From contig NZ_JAKGTI010000001.1 of assembly GCF_021568695.1 (NCBI RefSeq), positions 434,001 to 498,000 of the forward strand: a stretch of DNA of 64,000 bases. The letters run 5' to 3'. The stretch is from Maritalea mediterranea (GTDB taxonomy: Bacteria > Pseudomonadota > Alphaproteobacteria > Rhizobiales > Devosiaceae). Shown here piece after piece: positions 16,395-25,326 of this stretch (positions within the stretch are counted from its first letter, which is position 1; each line of letters starts with the position of its first letter). Both the position numbers and the translations under genes were made by a program. The notes below the pieces were generated by a model that ran no database searches, was not told the DNA's origin, and saw nothing but the letters and a program-made list of their open reading frames with translations.

Positions 16395-17246
16395 ATGGTC
16401 AAAAAACTCTTTTTCCGCTTGCCGCGTAAATCGCGCATGGTGGCGCTCAAGCGCCCCAGCTTTTTGCTCGGCCTTTTTATCTTGATCAGTTCCATCTCGC
16501 TGGCCCTGTTTCCAGATCTGTTCGCGCCTTATGATCCGAACGTGTTTGATTACACGGCGATCAAACAACCGCCTTCGGCGCTGCATTGGTTCGGCACCGA
16601 CAATTTGGGGCGTGACACTTTTTCACGGGTGATCTGGGCCTATTCGGTCAATATGCAAATGGCGCTGTTCGCCACCATTTTTTGCTTGGCCATCGGCATC
16701 TTTGTCGGGGCGTTGGTGGGCTATTATGGCGGCGTTGCTGACATGATCTTTGGCCGCTGTGTTGATGCGATCATCACCTTCCCCTTTTTGGTGCTCGTGA
16801 TCGCCGTGGTTGCCGTGTTGGGGCCGGGCCTCACCAACATGTATATCGCCATCACCCTTGTGGGCTGGGTTTATTATGCGCGACTGATGCGCGCCGAAAT
16901 TATGGGCCAGATGGCCAATGATTATGCGGCGGCAGGCAAGGTGATGGGCTATTCTGATCGCCGCATCATTTTTCGCCATTTGCTGCCCAACGCCATCACC
17001 CCGGTGATTGTTTATTGGATGACCGATATGGCGTTGGCCATTTTGCTCGGCTCTTCCCTTGGCTATCTCGGCTTGGGCGCGCAACCGCCGCAAGCGGAAT
17101 GGGGTGTGCTGATTGCTGAAGGGCGCAATTTCATCACCACCGCATGGTGGCTGAGCCTGATGCCGGGCATTGCCATCGTGTTGACGGGCTTGGGCTTTTC
17201 GCTGGTGGGCGATGGCATCACCGATTTAATGCGGCCACGGGGATAG
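16395..17246 (+). CDS. Peptide ABC transporter permease, DppC family
   Basis: 283 residues, six hydrophobic segments. DppC landmarks: FAPYDPNVFDYTAIKQPPSALHWFGTDNLGRDTFSRVIWA near residues 40-78 and the EAA loop MRAEIMGQMANDYAAAGKVMGYSDRRIIFRHLLPNA near 165-200. Start ATG follows the DppB stop directly. Together with the DppB-like subunit it forms the membrane pore of the importer. Confidence 0.93.
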   Translation: MVKKLFFRLPRKSRMVALKRPSFLLGLFILISSISLALFPDLFAPYDPNVFDYTAIKQPPSALHWFGTDNLGRDTFSRVIWAYSVNMQMALFATIFCLAIGIFVGALVGYYGGVADMIFGRCVDAIITFPFLVLVIAVVAVLGPGLTNMYIAITLVGWVYYARLMRAEIMGQMANDYAAAGKVMGYSDRRIIFRHLLPNAITPVIVYWMTDMALAILLGSSLGYLGLGAQPPQAEWGVLIAEGRNFITTAWWLSLMPGIAIVLTGLGFSLVGDGITDLMRPRG

Positions 17247-17255
17247 GGGACAGAT

Positions 17256-18251
17256 ATGACACAATCAAATTCACCCCTTCTATCGGTCAAAAATCTCAGC
17301 ACCTCCTTTCATGTAGGCGGACAAAAGCTCCGTGCGGTCGATGAGGTCAGCTTTGACCTTGCTGAGGGGGAAGTGCTCGGCATTGTGGGCGAAAGTGGCT
17401 CGGGCAAATCCATCACCCTGCGGTCCATTATGGGACTGGCGCGACGCTATGGCGAAGTGACCGGCGAAGTGATGTGGCAAGGCGAAAATCTGGTCACCAA
17501 GCCCGAAGCGCAAATGCGTAAAATTCGCGGCAAAGACATTGCGATGATTTTCCAAGAACCCATGTCTTCGCTTAACCCATTGCTGACCGTGGGCGTACAG
17601 ATCAAAGAAAATCTGGTGACCCACACAGATTTGGACAAAAAAGCCCGTGTACAGCGCGCCATCGAATTGCTGGAGTTGGTGGGCATTCCCGATGCCTCGC
17701 GACGCTTGAATGATTATCCGCATCAATTTTCCGGCGGGATGCGCCAGCGGGTGATGATCGCCATTGCCTTGGCCTCGTCGCCAAAATTGCTGTTGGCGGA
17801 TGAACCGACCACCGCGCTTGACGTAACCATTCAAAATCAAATTCTGAAATTGATTTTGGACTTGTCGCAAGAACTGGGCATGTCAGTCATTTTGGTGACC
17901 CACGATTTGGGCGTTGCGGCACAAACCTGTGATCGGTTGGCGGTGATGTATGGCGGCAAGCTGGTGGAAAAGGGCAGCACCCGCGATGTGTTGCGCAACC
18001 CGCTGCATCGTTACACCATGGGCTTGCTGCAATCGGTGCCCGAAAATGTCGAGCCGCGCACCCCGCTCTTTTCACTGCCGGGCACGCCACCTAGCCTGAT
18101 GAGTTTGCCAAAAGGTTGCGCCTTTGCCCCGCGATGCGCCCATGCTGTGGACGCTTGCACGGCAACCAAGCCGCCACTTGAAGGCACACAGCACCAAGTC
18201 GCCTGTTTCAATCCCACCCAACCGCCCGTTGGGGCAGGGGGGCAATCATGA
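17256..18251 (+). CDS. Peptide ABC transporter ATPase, DppD family
   Basis: 331 residues. Walker A GESGSGKS near 44-51, Q-loop in [12 protein letters not shown], signature FSGGMRQR near 163-170, Walker [13 protein letters not shown] and switch His in VTHD. The C-terminal oligopeptide/dipeptide domain has the clustered cysteines [14 protein letters not shown] near 288-301 typical of these ATPases, which in some relatives hold an iron-sulfur cluster. It overlaps the next ATPase gene by 4 bp. Confidence 0.95.
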   Translation: MTQSNSPLLSVKNLSTSFHVGGQKLRAVDEVSFDLAEGEVLGIVGESGSGKSITLRSIMGLARRYGEVTGEVMWQGENLVTKPEAQMRKIRGKDIAMIFQEPMSSLNPLLTVGVQIKENLVTHTDLDKKARVQRAIELLELVGIPDASRRLNDYPHQFSGGMRQRVMIAIALASSPKLLLADEPTTALDVTIQNQILKLILDLSQELGMSVILVTHDLGVAAQTCDRLAVMYGGKLVEKGSTRDVLRNPLHRYTMGLLQSVPENVEPRTPLFSLPGTPPSLMSLPKGCAFAPRCAHAVDACTATKPPLEGTQHQVACFNPTQPPVGAGGQS

Positions 18252-19234
18252 CCGAAGTTCTCAAAACCGAAAATATTGTGCTGCACTTTGCCAAAAATCG
18301 CTCTCTCGCGGATTGGGTGATGCGGCGGCCGCAGCAAAAGGTGAAGGCGCTCAATGGCGTGTCGCTACGGCTGGAAAAAGGCGAGACCCTTGGCATTGTG
18401 GGCGAAAGCGGATGCGGTAAATCCACATTGGCGCGGGTGCTGGCCGGGCTTTATCAACCGCAGCAGGGCGAGATTGAGTTTTATGGCGAGACCATCCTCA
18501 ACGCCAAAGGCAAAGCTCAGCGCGACTATAACCGCCGGGTGCAAATGATCTTTCAAGATCCCTATTCGTCTTTGAACCCCCGGGTGCGGGTGGGGGACAT
18601 GTTGCGCGAGGCGTTGAGTGTGCACAAGATGCGCGCCGAACGTGACATCCCCGCCCGCATTGCCGAACTGCTGGAGCTGGTGCGCCTGCCGCAAGATGCG
18701 GCGGACAAATTCCCGCACGAATTTTCCGGTGGCCAGCGCCAGCGTATCGCCATCGCCCGTGCGCTGAGCGTCGAACCGGAAGTGCTGATCGCCGACGAAC
18801 TGGTTTCCGCTCTCGATGTGTCGGTGCAGGCGCAAGTAGTGAACTTGCTGCTCGGGTTGCAGGAAGAATTGGGCCTGACCGTTTTGTTTGTGGCGCATGA
18901 TTTGCGCCTGGTGCGGCATGTGTCCCATCGGGTGGCGGTGATTTATCTCGGGTCCGTTGTGGAAATCGGCCCGGCGAAAGAACTGTTTGCCGCGCCGCGC
19001 CATCCTTATTCCGAAGCTTTGTTGAGTGCGGCCCCATCGCTCGACCCAGACGATAAGGGCAACGCCATTCCCCTCAAAGGCGAATTGCCCAGCCCACTCA
19101 ACATTCCCACCGGGTGCGCCTATCATGGGCGCTGCCCCCTCGCAACAGATGTGTGCAAAACCACGTTGCCGCTATTGAAGGGCAACCCGGCAAAAGGTCA
19201 AGTGGCGTGTCACCATCGTGATCCGATTGAATGA
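18248..19234 (+). CDS. Peptide ABC transporter ATPase, DppF family
   Basis: 328 residues. Walker A GESGCGKS near 53-60, Q-loop IFQDPYSSLNPR, signature FSGGQRQR near 161-168, Walker B VLIADELVSALD, switch His VAHD. The C-terminal extension contains CAYHGRCPLATDVC. Second nucleotide-binding subunit of the importer, coupled to the first by an ATGA overlap at 18248. Confidence 0.95.
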   Translation: MTEVLKTENIVLHFAKNRSLADWVMRRPQQKVKALNGVSLRLEKGETLGIVGESGCGKSTLARVLAGLYQPQQGEIEFYGETILNAKGKAQRDYNRRVQMIFQDPYSSLNPRVRVGDMLREALSVHKMRAERDIPARIAELLELVRLPQDAADKFPHEFSGGQRQRIAIARALSVEPEVLIADELVSALDVSVQAQVVNLLLGLQEELGLTVLFVAHDLRLVRHVSHRVAVIYLGSVVEIGPAKELFAAPRHPYSEALLSAAPSLDPDDKGNAIPLKGELPSPLNIPTGCAYHGRCPLATDVCKTTLPLLKGNPAKGQVACHHRDPIE

Positions 19235-19244
19235 AAGTCTTCCC

Positions 19245-21035
19245 ATGTTGAATAGCTCCCCACAAGCGAAGCGCCTGAGCGATATTCGCGTCGCGCTGAA
19301 ACGTCAAGATTTGGATGCGCTGATTGTGCCGCGCTTTGATGCCCATATGGCTGAGTATGTTGCCGATTGCGACAAACGTTTGCTGTGGGCGACCGGCTTT
19401 TCCGGGTCCGCCGGGCTGGCGCTGATCACGCAGGATCAGGCGATCCTGTTTGTCGATGGGCGCTACACCGTGCAGGTGCGCGAGCAATGTCCGGAAGATT
19501 TGTTTTCTTATCGTCATTTGCATGACCAACCGTTGGCCGATTGGCTCAAAACCACAGAGCAGCGCGGTCTGCGCATCGGCTTTGATCCCATGCATATCCC
19601 TGCCAGCTGGCATAAGGACCTGAGTGACGCGGCAAGCCAATCGCACAATCATCTGATCGCCACAGAAGACAATATCATCGATCAACTCTGGACTGACCAG
19701 CCACCCCCCGTTGCCGACAAGGCCCGCCCGTTTGACGCACAAAAGAGCGGTGAACATTCTGCCATCAAGCGCAAACGCATTGCGGCGCATTTGGTGGCGC
19801 AGAACATTGATGTGCTGGTGGAGAACCAGCCGGACAATATTGCGTGGCTCTTGAACATTCGCGGCAATGACATCGCCTATAACCCCTTTATCAACTCATT
19901 CCTCACCCTTGATCGGAACGGGGCGGTGCAATGGTTTGTCGATCCGCAAAAGGTGCCGCAAGACCTGACCGATTTTGAGTTAGATGGCGTTGAAATCTGC
20001 GCGCCAGAACGGTTTCTGCCCGCCATTGCCGACCATGCGGCCAGCGATAAAGTTTTGGGATATGACCCCTTGTTCACCCCCGTTGCCGTTCAATTCGCGG
20101 CAGGGGAGGCCGGTCAAATCAAGCATGGCCGCAGTGCCATAACGTTGACCAAAGCGATCAAAAACGCCACCGAGTTGGGTGGCATGCGCGATTGTCACAG
20201 GCGTGATGGCATTGCCTGGACCGAGCTCGGCGCGTGGCTGCACGCCGAAGTTGGTCCGCGCTTTGAAGCGGGCAACCCGATCACCGAATTGGAGGTGGCG
20301 CAAAAGATCGAACAGCTGCGCGCGCAACTGCCAGGTTTCGAACAACTCAGCTTTGATGTGATTTCCGGCGCCGGGCCAAATGGCGCCATGTGCCACTATA
20401 AAGTCACCGAACACTCTAATCGGTCACTCGATCCCCAAGATATCTATTTGCACGATTCCGGCGGCCAGTTTACTGACGGCACCACCGACAGCACCCGCAC
20501 CTATAGTTTTAGTAAAACTTCGCCTGAATTTCGCGAAAATTATACCGCCGTTTTGCGTGGATTTTTGGCGCTGGCGACGCTCAAATTTCCGCCAAAAACA
20601 TTCGGCCATCATATCGATGCCATTGCCCGCGCCCCGCTCTGGTCGATCAAAAAAGATTATGACCATGGCACTGGCCATGGGGTTGGTCACAATCTTTCTG
20701 TCCACGAACAACCCCAGCGCATTGGCCGAGCGTTCAATGATGTAGAGTTGGTGCCCGGCATGGTGCTCAGCATTGAACCGGGCTATTACATCGCTGGAAA
20801 ATATGGCATTCGTATCGAAAATCTTTTTGAAATCATTGACTTGGGCGACGGCTTCTACGGCTTTGAAACCTTGAGCTATATGCCCATCGAAACCAAAGCC
20901 GTTTTGCCAGAACGACTCACGCAAACAGAGCGCGAATGGCTAAATGCCTATCATCAAAAATGCTTTGAGCTTTTGAACGATCGTGTGAGTGCCAGAGCGC
21001 TTGACTATCTCAAGCGCACAACACGGCCAGTTTAA
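19245..21035 (+). CDS. Xaa-Pro aminopeptidase (M24B, three-domain XPNPEP1 type)
   Basis: Cytoplasmic metallopeptidase removing the N-terminal residue from peptides with proline in second position. 596 residues from ATG 19245; a GTG nine codons earlier lies inside the ATPase gene. Two creatinase-like N-terminal domains precede the pita-bread domain with metal ligands in HDSGGQFTDGTTDSTRT (two Asp), the DHGTGHGVGHNLSVHE region (His), IEPGYY and GIRIENLFE (two Glu). The long form resembles eukaryotic XPNPEP1. Its position at the end of a peptide importer operon suggests that it degrades imported peptides. Confidence 0.92.
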   Translation: MLNSSPQAKRLSDIRVALKRQDLDALIVPRFDAHMAEYVADCDKRLLWATGFSGSAGLALITQDQAILFVDGRYTVQVREQCPEDLFSYRHLHDQPLADWLKTTEQRGLRIGFDPMHIPASWHKDLSDAASQSHNHLIATEDNIIDQLWTDQPPPVADKARPFDAQKSGEHSAIKRKRIAAHLVAQNIDVLVENQPDNIAWLLNIRGNDIAYNPFINSFLTLDRNGAVQWFVDPQKVPQDLTDFELDGVEICAPERFLPAIADHAASDKVLGYDPLFTPVAVQFAAGEAGQIKHGRSAITLTKAIKNATELGGMRDCHRRDGIAWTELGAWLHAEVGPRFEAGNPITELEVAQKIEQLRAQLPGFEQLSFDVISGAGPNGAMCHYKVTEHSNRSLDPQDIYLHDSGGQFTDGTTDSTRTYSFSKTSPEFRENYTAVLRGFLALATLKFPPKTFGHHIDAIARAPLWSIKKDYDHGTGHGVGHNLSVHEQPQRIGRAFNDVELVPGMVLSIEPGYYIAGKYGIRIENLFEIIDLGDGFYGFETLSYMPIETKAVLPERLTQTEREWLNAYHQKCFELLNDRVSARALDYLKRTTRPV

Positions 21036-21224
21036 GAAGGTGTTATGGGGCGGCACCTGCCGTCCCAGCCGCGCAAAGGCCTCGTCCTCAAACCAATCCA
21101 AACACCAAGTCCAACTCGGCTTTCAGATGTCATGGGCCAGTGGAGCGCTCTGGACGTATTCTGATACTTGTTCTGATGCTTGGACAGGTTTACTGTTTTG
21201 AATTCAAAGGAACAATAAGGGAAT

Positions 21225-21311
21225 TGGTGCCCTGGAGAAGACTCGAACTTCCACTTCCATACGGAAACTAGCACCTGAAGCTAGCGCGTCTACCAATTCC
21301 GCCACCAGGGC
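21225..21311 (-). tRNA. tRNA-Leu (anticodon CAG)
   Basis: 87 nt read on the minus strand. The acceptor stem GCCCTGG pairs with CCAGGGC, followed by an encoded ACCA end (21225-21228). The D-arm GGCGGAATTGGTAGACGC is typical of tRNA-Leu. The anticodon stem CTAGC/GCTAG encloses TTCAGGT, giving anticodon CAG. A long variable arm (class II) and a T-arm with GTTCGAGTC complete it. It reads CUG codons. No gene lies in the flanks 21036-21224 and 21312-21495. Confidence 0.96.
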
Positions 21312-21495
21312 ACGACAGCGATGAGAACTAAAAGGCAGATGCGCGTTTGTCAATTGCCTTGTTGCGCTTATCTGATTTTTCCTTTGAAAGCGGGCGTCAT
21401 TCGGTCTCGACAATCGGCGATGTGCAGGTTAATGAAGGGGCCAAGATCGTTATTGCGCCCCGCAAAAAGGGCGCCAGCACCGAGGTTTTGAAAAG

Positions 21496-22476
21496 ATGGG
21501 CACAAACGCACCAAAATTGGTCACCATTTTCGGCGGGTCAGGATTTGTTGGGCGGCAACTGGTTCAGCATCTGGCCAAAAAAGGCTATCGGATTCGCGTG
21601 GCGGTGCGGCGACCGGATTTGGCAGGCGATGTACGGCCTTTGGGTGCGGTCGGTCAAATCCATCCGATCCAGGCCAATGTGCGCGACAAGCCATCAGTGG
21701 AGCGGGCTGTGGCCGGGGCCGATATTGTGATCAACCTCACCGGCATTCTGTTTGAAAGCGGCAAGCAGCGTTTTCATGCGGTTCAAGCTGAGGGGGCAAA
21801 ACATGTGGCGGAAGCCGCCGCAGCGGCTGGTGCCGAGCAGCTCGTGCATATGTCAGCACTAGGCGCAGATACCGAAAGCGAGAGCGCCTATGCCCGCTCA
21901 AAGGCGATGGGCGAGCAGGAAGTGTTCAAAGCCTTCCCAGAAGCCGTGATTATTCGCCCCTCAATCATCTTTGGCGCTGAGGACGGATTCTTTAACATGT
22001 TTGGCGCATTGGCGCGCTTGTCACCGGTGCTGCCGCTTGTGGGCGGTGATACGAAAATGCAGCCGATCTATGTTGGCGATGTGGCAGACGCGTTTGATGT
22101 GGCGGCAGAAGGCGGCGTAAAGGGCGGCAAGATTTATGAGATTGGTGGCCCGAAAGTGGAAACCATGAAGGAATTGTTGCAACGCCTGTTGCGCGAAATC
22201 GAGCGCAAAAATGTGCTGCTGCCAATTCCAACCCCGATCGCCAAAGCCATTGGCTGGGTGATGCAAATTTTACCGAACCCGATGCTGACTGTGGATCAGG
22301 TGAAATTGCTGCAGCACGACAATGTGGTGAGCGAAGAGGCGAAAAAGCAAAAGCGCACCATTAAGGCATTTGGCATTGAGCCCAAAACCATGGACGCGAT
22401 TATGCCCACCTATGTATGGCGCTTTATGAAGCATGGTCAGTTCGACCGTCGCACTGAACCTTTGAAGCGCGACTAG
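21496..22476 (+). CDS. NDUFA9-like NAD(P)-binding protein (atypical SDR, complex I-associated)
   Basis: 326 residues. Rossmann motif TIFGGSGFVGR near residues 10-20, VNLTGILFE near 76-84, HMSALGAD and YARSKAMGEQEV as a degenerate SDR YxxxK, then IIRPSIIFGAEDGFFNMFGALARLSPVLPLVGG, which is characteristic of the NDUFA9/complex I assembly family. In alphaproteobacteria these proteins associate with NADH dehydrogenase, probably as a nucleotide-binding accessory subunit. No nuo genes are in the window. It ends 2 bp before the convergent MarR gene. Confidence 0.88.
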   Translation: MGTNAPKLVTIFGGSGFVGRQLVQHLAKKGYRIRVAVRRPDLAGDVRPLGAVGQIHPIQANVRDKPSVERAVAGADIVINLTGILFESGKQRFHAVQAEGAKHVAEAAAAAGAEQLVHMSALGADTESESAYARSKAMGEQEVFKAFPEAVIIRPSIIFGAEDGFFNMFGALARLSPVLPLVGGDTKMQPIYVGDVADAFDVAAEGGVKGGKIYEIGGPKVETMKELLQRLLREIERKNVLLPIPTPIAKAIGWVMQILPNPMLTVDQVKLLQHDNVVSEEAKKQKRTIKAFGIEPKTMDAIMPTYVWRFMKHGQFDRRTEPLKRD

Positions 22477-22478
22477 GG

Positions 22479-22907
22479 TTACCTCAATTTATTGAGCAAT
22501 CGGGCAAGGGTGGCGCGTTCATCCTTGCCCAATTTTTTTTGCACCAAATCATCAAGACATTGCGCATAGATGGTCCACATCCGCGCCCGCATCTCTTTAC
22601 CCTTTTGGGTGATCACCGCACGACATCCTCGTCGGTCTTCATCGCACACCACCCGATCAATCAGCCTGGCATTCACCAAACGGTCCAACAGCCGCGACGT
22701 CTGATATTGCGGCAGCAGCAATTGCGGGATCAGGGCGTTAGGGCGAATGCCGCCATCGCCTGCCTTTTCAATTTCCCATAAGGCGTCATACCAGCTTAAG
22801 CTTGGCAGATCAGCCTTTTTGAAGGCGGCCTCCACCTGCTCAATCAAGGTGCGACTTGTAATATGTAGGCTTTGCCACGCTTTTGTGGTTTCAAGATCAA
22901 TGCTCAT
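22479..22907 (-). CDS. MarR family transcriptional regulator
   Basis: 142 residues with the MarR winged helix: LLPQYQTSRLLDRLVNARLIDRVVCDEDRRGCRAVITQKGKEM near 65-107, including the DxRxxR-like wing (DEDRRGCR). The N-terminal helices and C-terminal helix form the dimer interface. It is divergent from a glutathione S-transferase gene, with two palindromes in the 95-bp gap, so it likely represses both genes and is released by an electrophile or phenolic ligand. The ligand is not identifiable. Confidence 0.92.
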   Translation of the reverse strand: MSIDLETTKAWQSLHITSRTLIEQVEAAFKKADLPSLSWYDALWEIEKAGDGGIRPNALIPQLLLPQYQTSRLLDRLVNARLIDRVVCDEDRRGCRAVITQKGKEMRARMWTIYAQCLDDLVQKKLGKDERATLARLLNKLR

Positions 22908-22926
22908 GCGAGTTTCTACCAGATAT

Positions 22927-22938
22927 ATGCAATTGCAT
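22927..22938. promoter_or_regulatory. MarR-type operator 1 (perfect palindrome)
   Basis: ATGCAATTGCAT is a perfect 12-bp palindrome 20 bp before the MarR start codon. It shares ATGCA/TGCAT arms with operator 2 at 22971-22982, 44 bp away centre to centre, about four helical turns. Confidence 0.65.
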
Positions 22939-22943
22939 CAATA

Positions 22944-22982
22944 TTGACTTCCGTCGAAAAACCAATTTACATGCATTTGCAT
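22944..22982 (+). promoter_or_regulatory. GST promoter with overlapping MarR-type operator 2
   Basis: TTGACT (22944-22949), a 17-bp spacer and TTACAT (22967-22972) form a plausible promoter for the GST gene. ATGCATTTGCAT (22971-22982) overlaps the -10 end and has the same arms as operator 1, so a bound regulator would block transcription. Confidence 0.6.
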
Positions 22983-23002
22983 ATAAATTGAAAGGAACAG
23001 CC

Positions 23003-23659
23003 ATGTCTTTGAAACTGGTCAGTCACTATTTGTGTCCCTACGTGCAGCGGGCCATGATCACATTGAGCGAAAAACAAGTGTCATTTGAAAAGGAATATAT
23101 CGACCTCGGCAATAAGCCCGATTGGTTCTTGCAAAAGTCGCCACTGGGCAAAACACCTCTCCTGCTGGCCGACGATGCGGCAATTTTTGAATCGGCGGTG
23201 ATCGTTGAATATCTAGAGGATACACAACAAAACCCGCTTCATCCGGCTGACCCTTTAGAGCGGGCGCAGCATCGGGCTTGGGTAGAATTTGGCTCCTCAA
23301 TCCTCAATGATATTGCCGGGCTTTATAGCGCCAAGGACAAAGCGGGCTTTAATCAGCAGATCGATAAAATCAAGGATAAGTTTGCTTGGCTGGAAAAAGT
23401 GGTCGGCGAGGGCCCGTTTTTTGCGGGTGAAAAGTTCAGCGTCGTCGATGCCACCTTCGGCCCGATTTTTCGCTATTTCGATGTGTTTGAAGAGGTCGAA
23501 GATTTTGGCTTTTTTGTCGATGTCCCCAAAGTGGCGGCATGGCGCAGGGCGCTGGCTGCGCGGCCTTCGGTGATCAATGCCGTGGCGCCGGAATATGATC
23601 AGCAATTGCTGGCCTTTTTAAAAAAGCGCGACAGCTTTCTCGCCAGCAAAATTCACTGA
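23003..23659 (+). CDS. Glutathione S-transferase family protein (SspA/omega-like)
   Basis: 218 residues from ATG 23003 (AAGGAAC upstream). Thioredoxin-like N-domain LVSHYLCPYVQRAMITLSEKQVSFEKEYIDL with a Cys at the active-site position (residue 11), then SPLGKTPLLL (cis-Pro) and ESAVIVEYLED for glutathione binding. An all-helical C-domain follows. The Cys type usually performs thiol transfer or dehydroascorbate-like reduction rather than classical conjugation. Probably controlled by the divergent MarR protein. Confidence 0.9.
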   Translation: MSLKLVSHYLCPYVQRAMITLSEKQVSFEKEYIDLGNKPDWFLQKSPLGKTPLLLADDAAIFESAVIVEYLEDTQQNPLHPADPLERAQHRAWVEFGSSILNDIAGLYSAKDKAGFNQQIDKIKDKFAWLEKVVGEGPFFAGEKFSVVDATFGPIFRYFDVFEEVEDFGFFVDVPKVAAWRRALAARPSVINAVAPEYDQQLLAFLKKRDSFLASKIH

Positions 23660-23671
23660 TATTGTACGCAA

Positions 23672-23700
23672 AATAAGAGGCGGCAGCGCCGCCTCTTATT
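23672..23700. terminator. Bidirectional terminator between GST and uppP
   Basis: AATAAGAGGCGGC and GCCGCCTCTTATT form a perfect 13-bp stem with an AGC loop; A and T runs at its edges allow it to work on both strands. It overlaps the first two bases of the uppP stop codon. Confidence 0.85.
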
Positions 23701-24508
23701 AGAATTGCACCACAAAAATGAGGCCGAGAATGCCGGCAATAATCCGCCACCAGCCAAAAATGGAAAAGCCGAATCGCGAGACAAAGTCCAGCAGATAGCG
23801 CACAACCAATGCGCCCACCACGAAGGCGGCAGCAAAACCAACGGCAATTGCAATCCCCGCATCAAAGGTGATCACGTCAATATTTTTATAAAGATCATAG
23901 CCAAACGCCCCGGTCATAATCGGCAGGGCGATGAAAAAGGTGAACTCGGCGGCGGAGCGCTTATCTGTGCCCATCAGCATGGAGCCCACAATGGTGGCGC
24001 CTGAACGCGACACGCCGGGCACCAATGCCAGCATCTGGAAGATGCCAATGCCAAAGCACAGCTTAAGCGGATAGTGATAAATATCATCATATTTCGGCTC
24101 CAGCTTCAGCCGGTCGACAATGATCAGAATGATGCCCCCCGTGATCAGCATGATGCAGATAATCAGTGGCGCGTTGTAGAGCACCGATTTGATATAGCCG
24201 TGCAGCAGCACCCCGGCCAAAGCAGCAGGCACCGACGCCAGCAAGACCCCGGCCGCGAATCGCAGCGCATATTTTTCGCCCTTGAAGAAATCACGCACCA
24301 ATTGCAGCAGCCGCGTGAAATAAATCGTGACAATCGCCAGAATGGCCCCCAACTGAATCAGCACCTCAAACGTGCGGCCCGGATTGGTGAAACCCAGCCA
24401 TTCGCCCAGCAACAGGATGTGCGCGGTGGAGGAAACGGGCAAAAATTCGGTCAAACCTTCAACAATGCCCAAAATAAGGGGCACAAAAATGCCTTGATCC
24501 GGGTTCAT
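23699..24508 (-). CDS. uppP: Undecaprenyl-diphosphatase (BacA/UppP)
   Basis: Inner-membrane enzyme dephosphorylating undecaprenyl pyrophosphate to recycle the lipid carrier for peptidoglycan and polysaccharide synthesis; it also gives basal bacitracin tolerance. 269 residues from ATG 24508 with AGGAG upstream. Signature motifs EGLTEFLPVSSTAH near residues 16-29 and PGVSRSGATI near 160-170 carry the catalytic Glu, Ser and Arg. Eight hydrophobic segments. Confidence 0.96.
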   Translation of the reverse strand: MNPDQGIFVPLILGIVEGLTEFLPVSSTAHILLLGEWLGFTNPGRTFEVLIQLGAILAIVTIYFTRLLQLVRDFFKGEKYALRFAAGVLLASVPAALAGVLLHGYIKSVLYNAPLIICIMLITGGIILIIVDRLKLEPKYDDIYHYPLKLCFGIGIFQMLALVPGVSRSGATIVGSMLMGTDKRSAAEFTFFIALPIMTGAFGYDLYKNIDVITFDAGIAIAVGFAAAFVVGALVVRYLLDFVSRFGFSIFGWWRIIAGILGLIFVVQF

Positions 24509-24646
24509 GAAAACTCCTAAATGCGATGCTTTGGGGGACAAATTAAGCGTGTTGTCCTTATCTTGCCTTAACGCATTTCAATTCATTGGCCAATCGCATA
24601 AAATTGGCGCATTCTTGGCCGCGTGCGAAACTAAAGAGGTTTGTTT

Positions 24647-25324
24647 GTGTCTGCACCAACATTGCTGCATTATGTTCTGGATCCTTATTCAAGGCTCATT
24701 CGCTTAATGTGCGCGGAATATGGCTTTGATGTGGAGTTGAAAGACGTCAAACCCTGGCGGCGCGAAGAAGAGTTCCTGGCCATCAACCCGGCAGCGGAAA
24801 CCCCGGTGCTGCAGGCCGAGGGCAAACTGGCCATTGTCGGCATCTCCGCGGTGATGATGTTTATTGAAGAAAACACCGAAACCGCTTTGCCATTGCTGCC
24901 ACATAATATTGTCGACCGTGCCGAAACCCGCCGTCTGCTGGATTGGGCCCTGTTCAAATTTTCCGATGATGTCTCCCGTTATATTTTGGAAGAAAAATTC
25001 ATCAAGAATGATATGAAGGGCCAAACGCCGGACACCAATGTGTTGCGCGTGGCGCGCCTCAACCGCACCGAGCATCTGGCCTATTTTGATTATCTCCTGT
25101 CTGCCCGCAAATGGCTGGCGGGGGAAGAGCTGACCATGGCGGATTTTGCCTTGGCTGCGCAAATCTCCAGCCTTGATTATCTCTCCGAAATGCCGTGGGA
25201 CGATGTGCCTGAAGTCAAAGAATGGTACCAACGCCTGAAATCGCGCCCGGCCTTCCGCACGCTGCTGAATGATCGCGTGTTGGGCATGCCCGCTTCCAAA
25301 ACCTATGCGGATCTAGATTTTTAG
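24647..25324 (+). CDS. Glutathione S-transferase family protein
   Basis: 225 residues from GTG 24647 (GAGG upstream). N-terminal thioredoxin fold LLHYVLDPYSRLIRLMCAEYGFDVELKDVKPWRREEEFLAINPAAETPVL, with Asp-Pro-Tyr-Ser at the active-site position, so the catalytic residue is Ser or Tyr rather than Cys. AETPVL is the cis-Pro motif and helical LTMADFALAAQISSLDYL is the C-domain capping motif. queG starts 2 bp after its stop, so the two are probably co-transcribed. It is not closely similar to the GST at 23003. Confidence 0.88.
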   Translation: MSAPTLLHYVLDPYSRLIRLMCAEYGFDVELKDVKPWRREEEFLAINPAAETPVLQAEGKLAIVGISAVMMFIEENTETALPLLPHNIVDRAETRRLLDWALFKFSDDVSRYILEEKFIKNDMKGQTPDTNVLRVARLNRTEHLAYFDYLLSARKWLAGEELTMADFALAAQISSLDYLSEMPWDDVPEVKEWYQRLKSRPAFRTLLNDRVLGMPASKTYADLDF

Positions 25325-25326
25325 CC

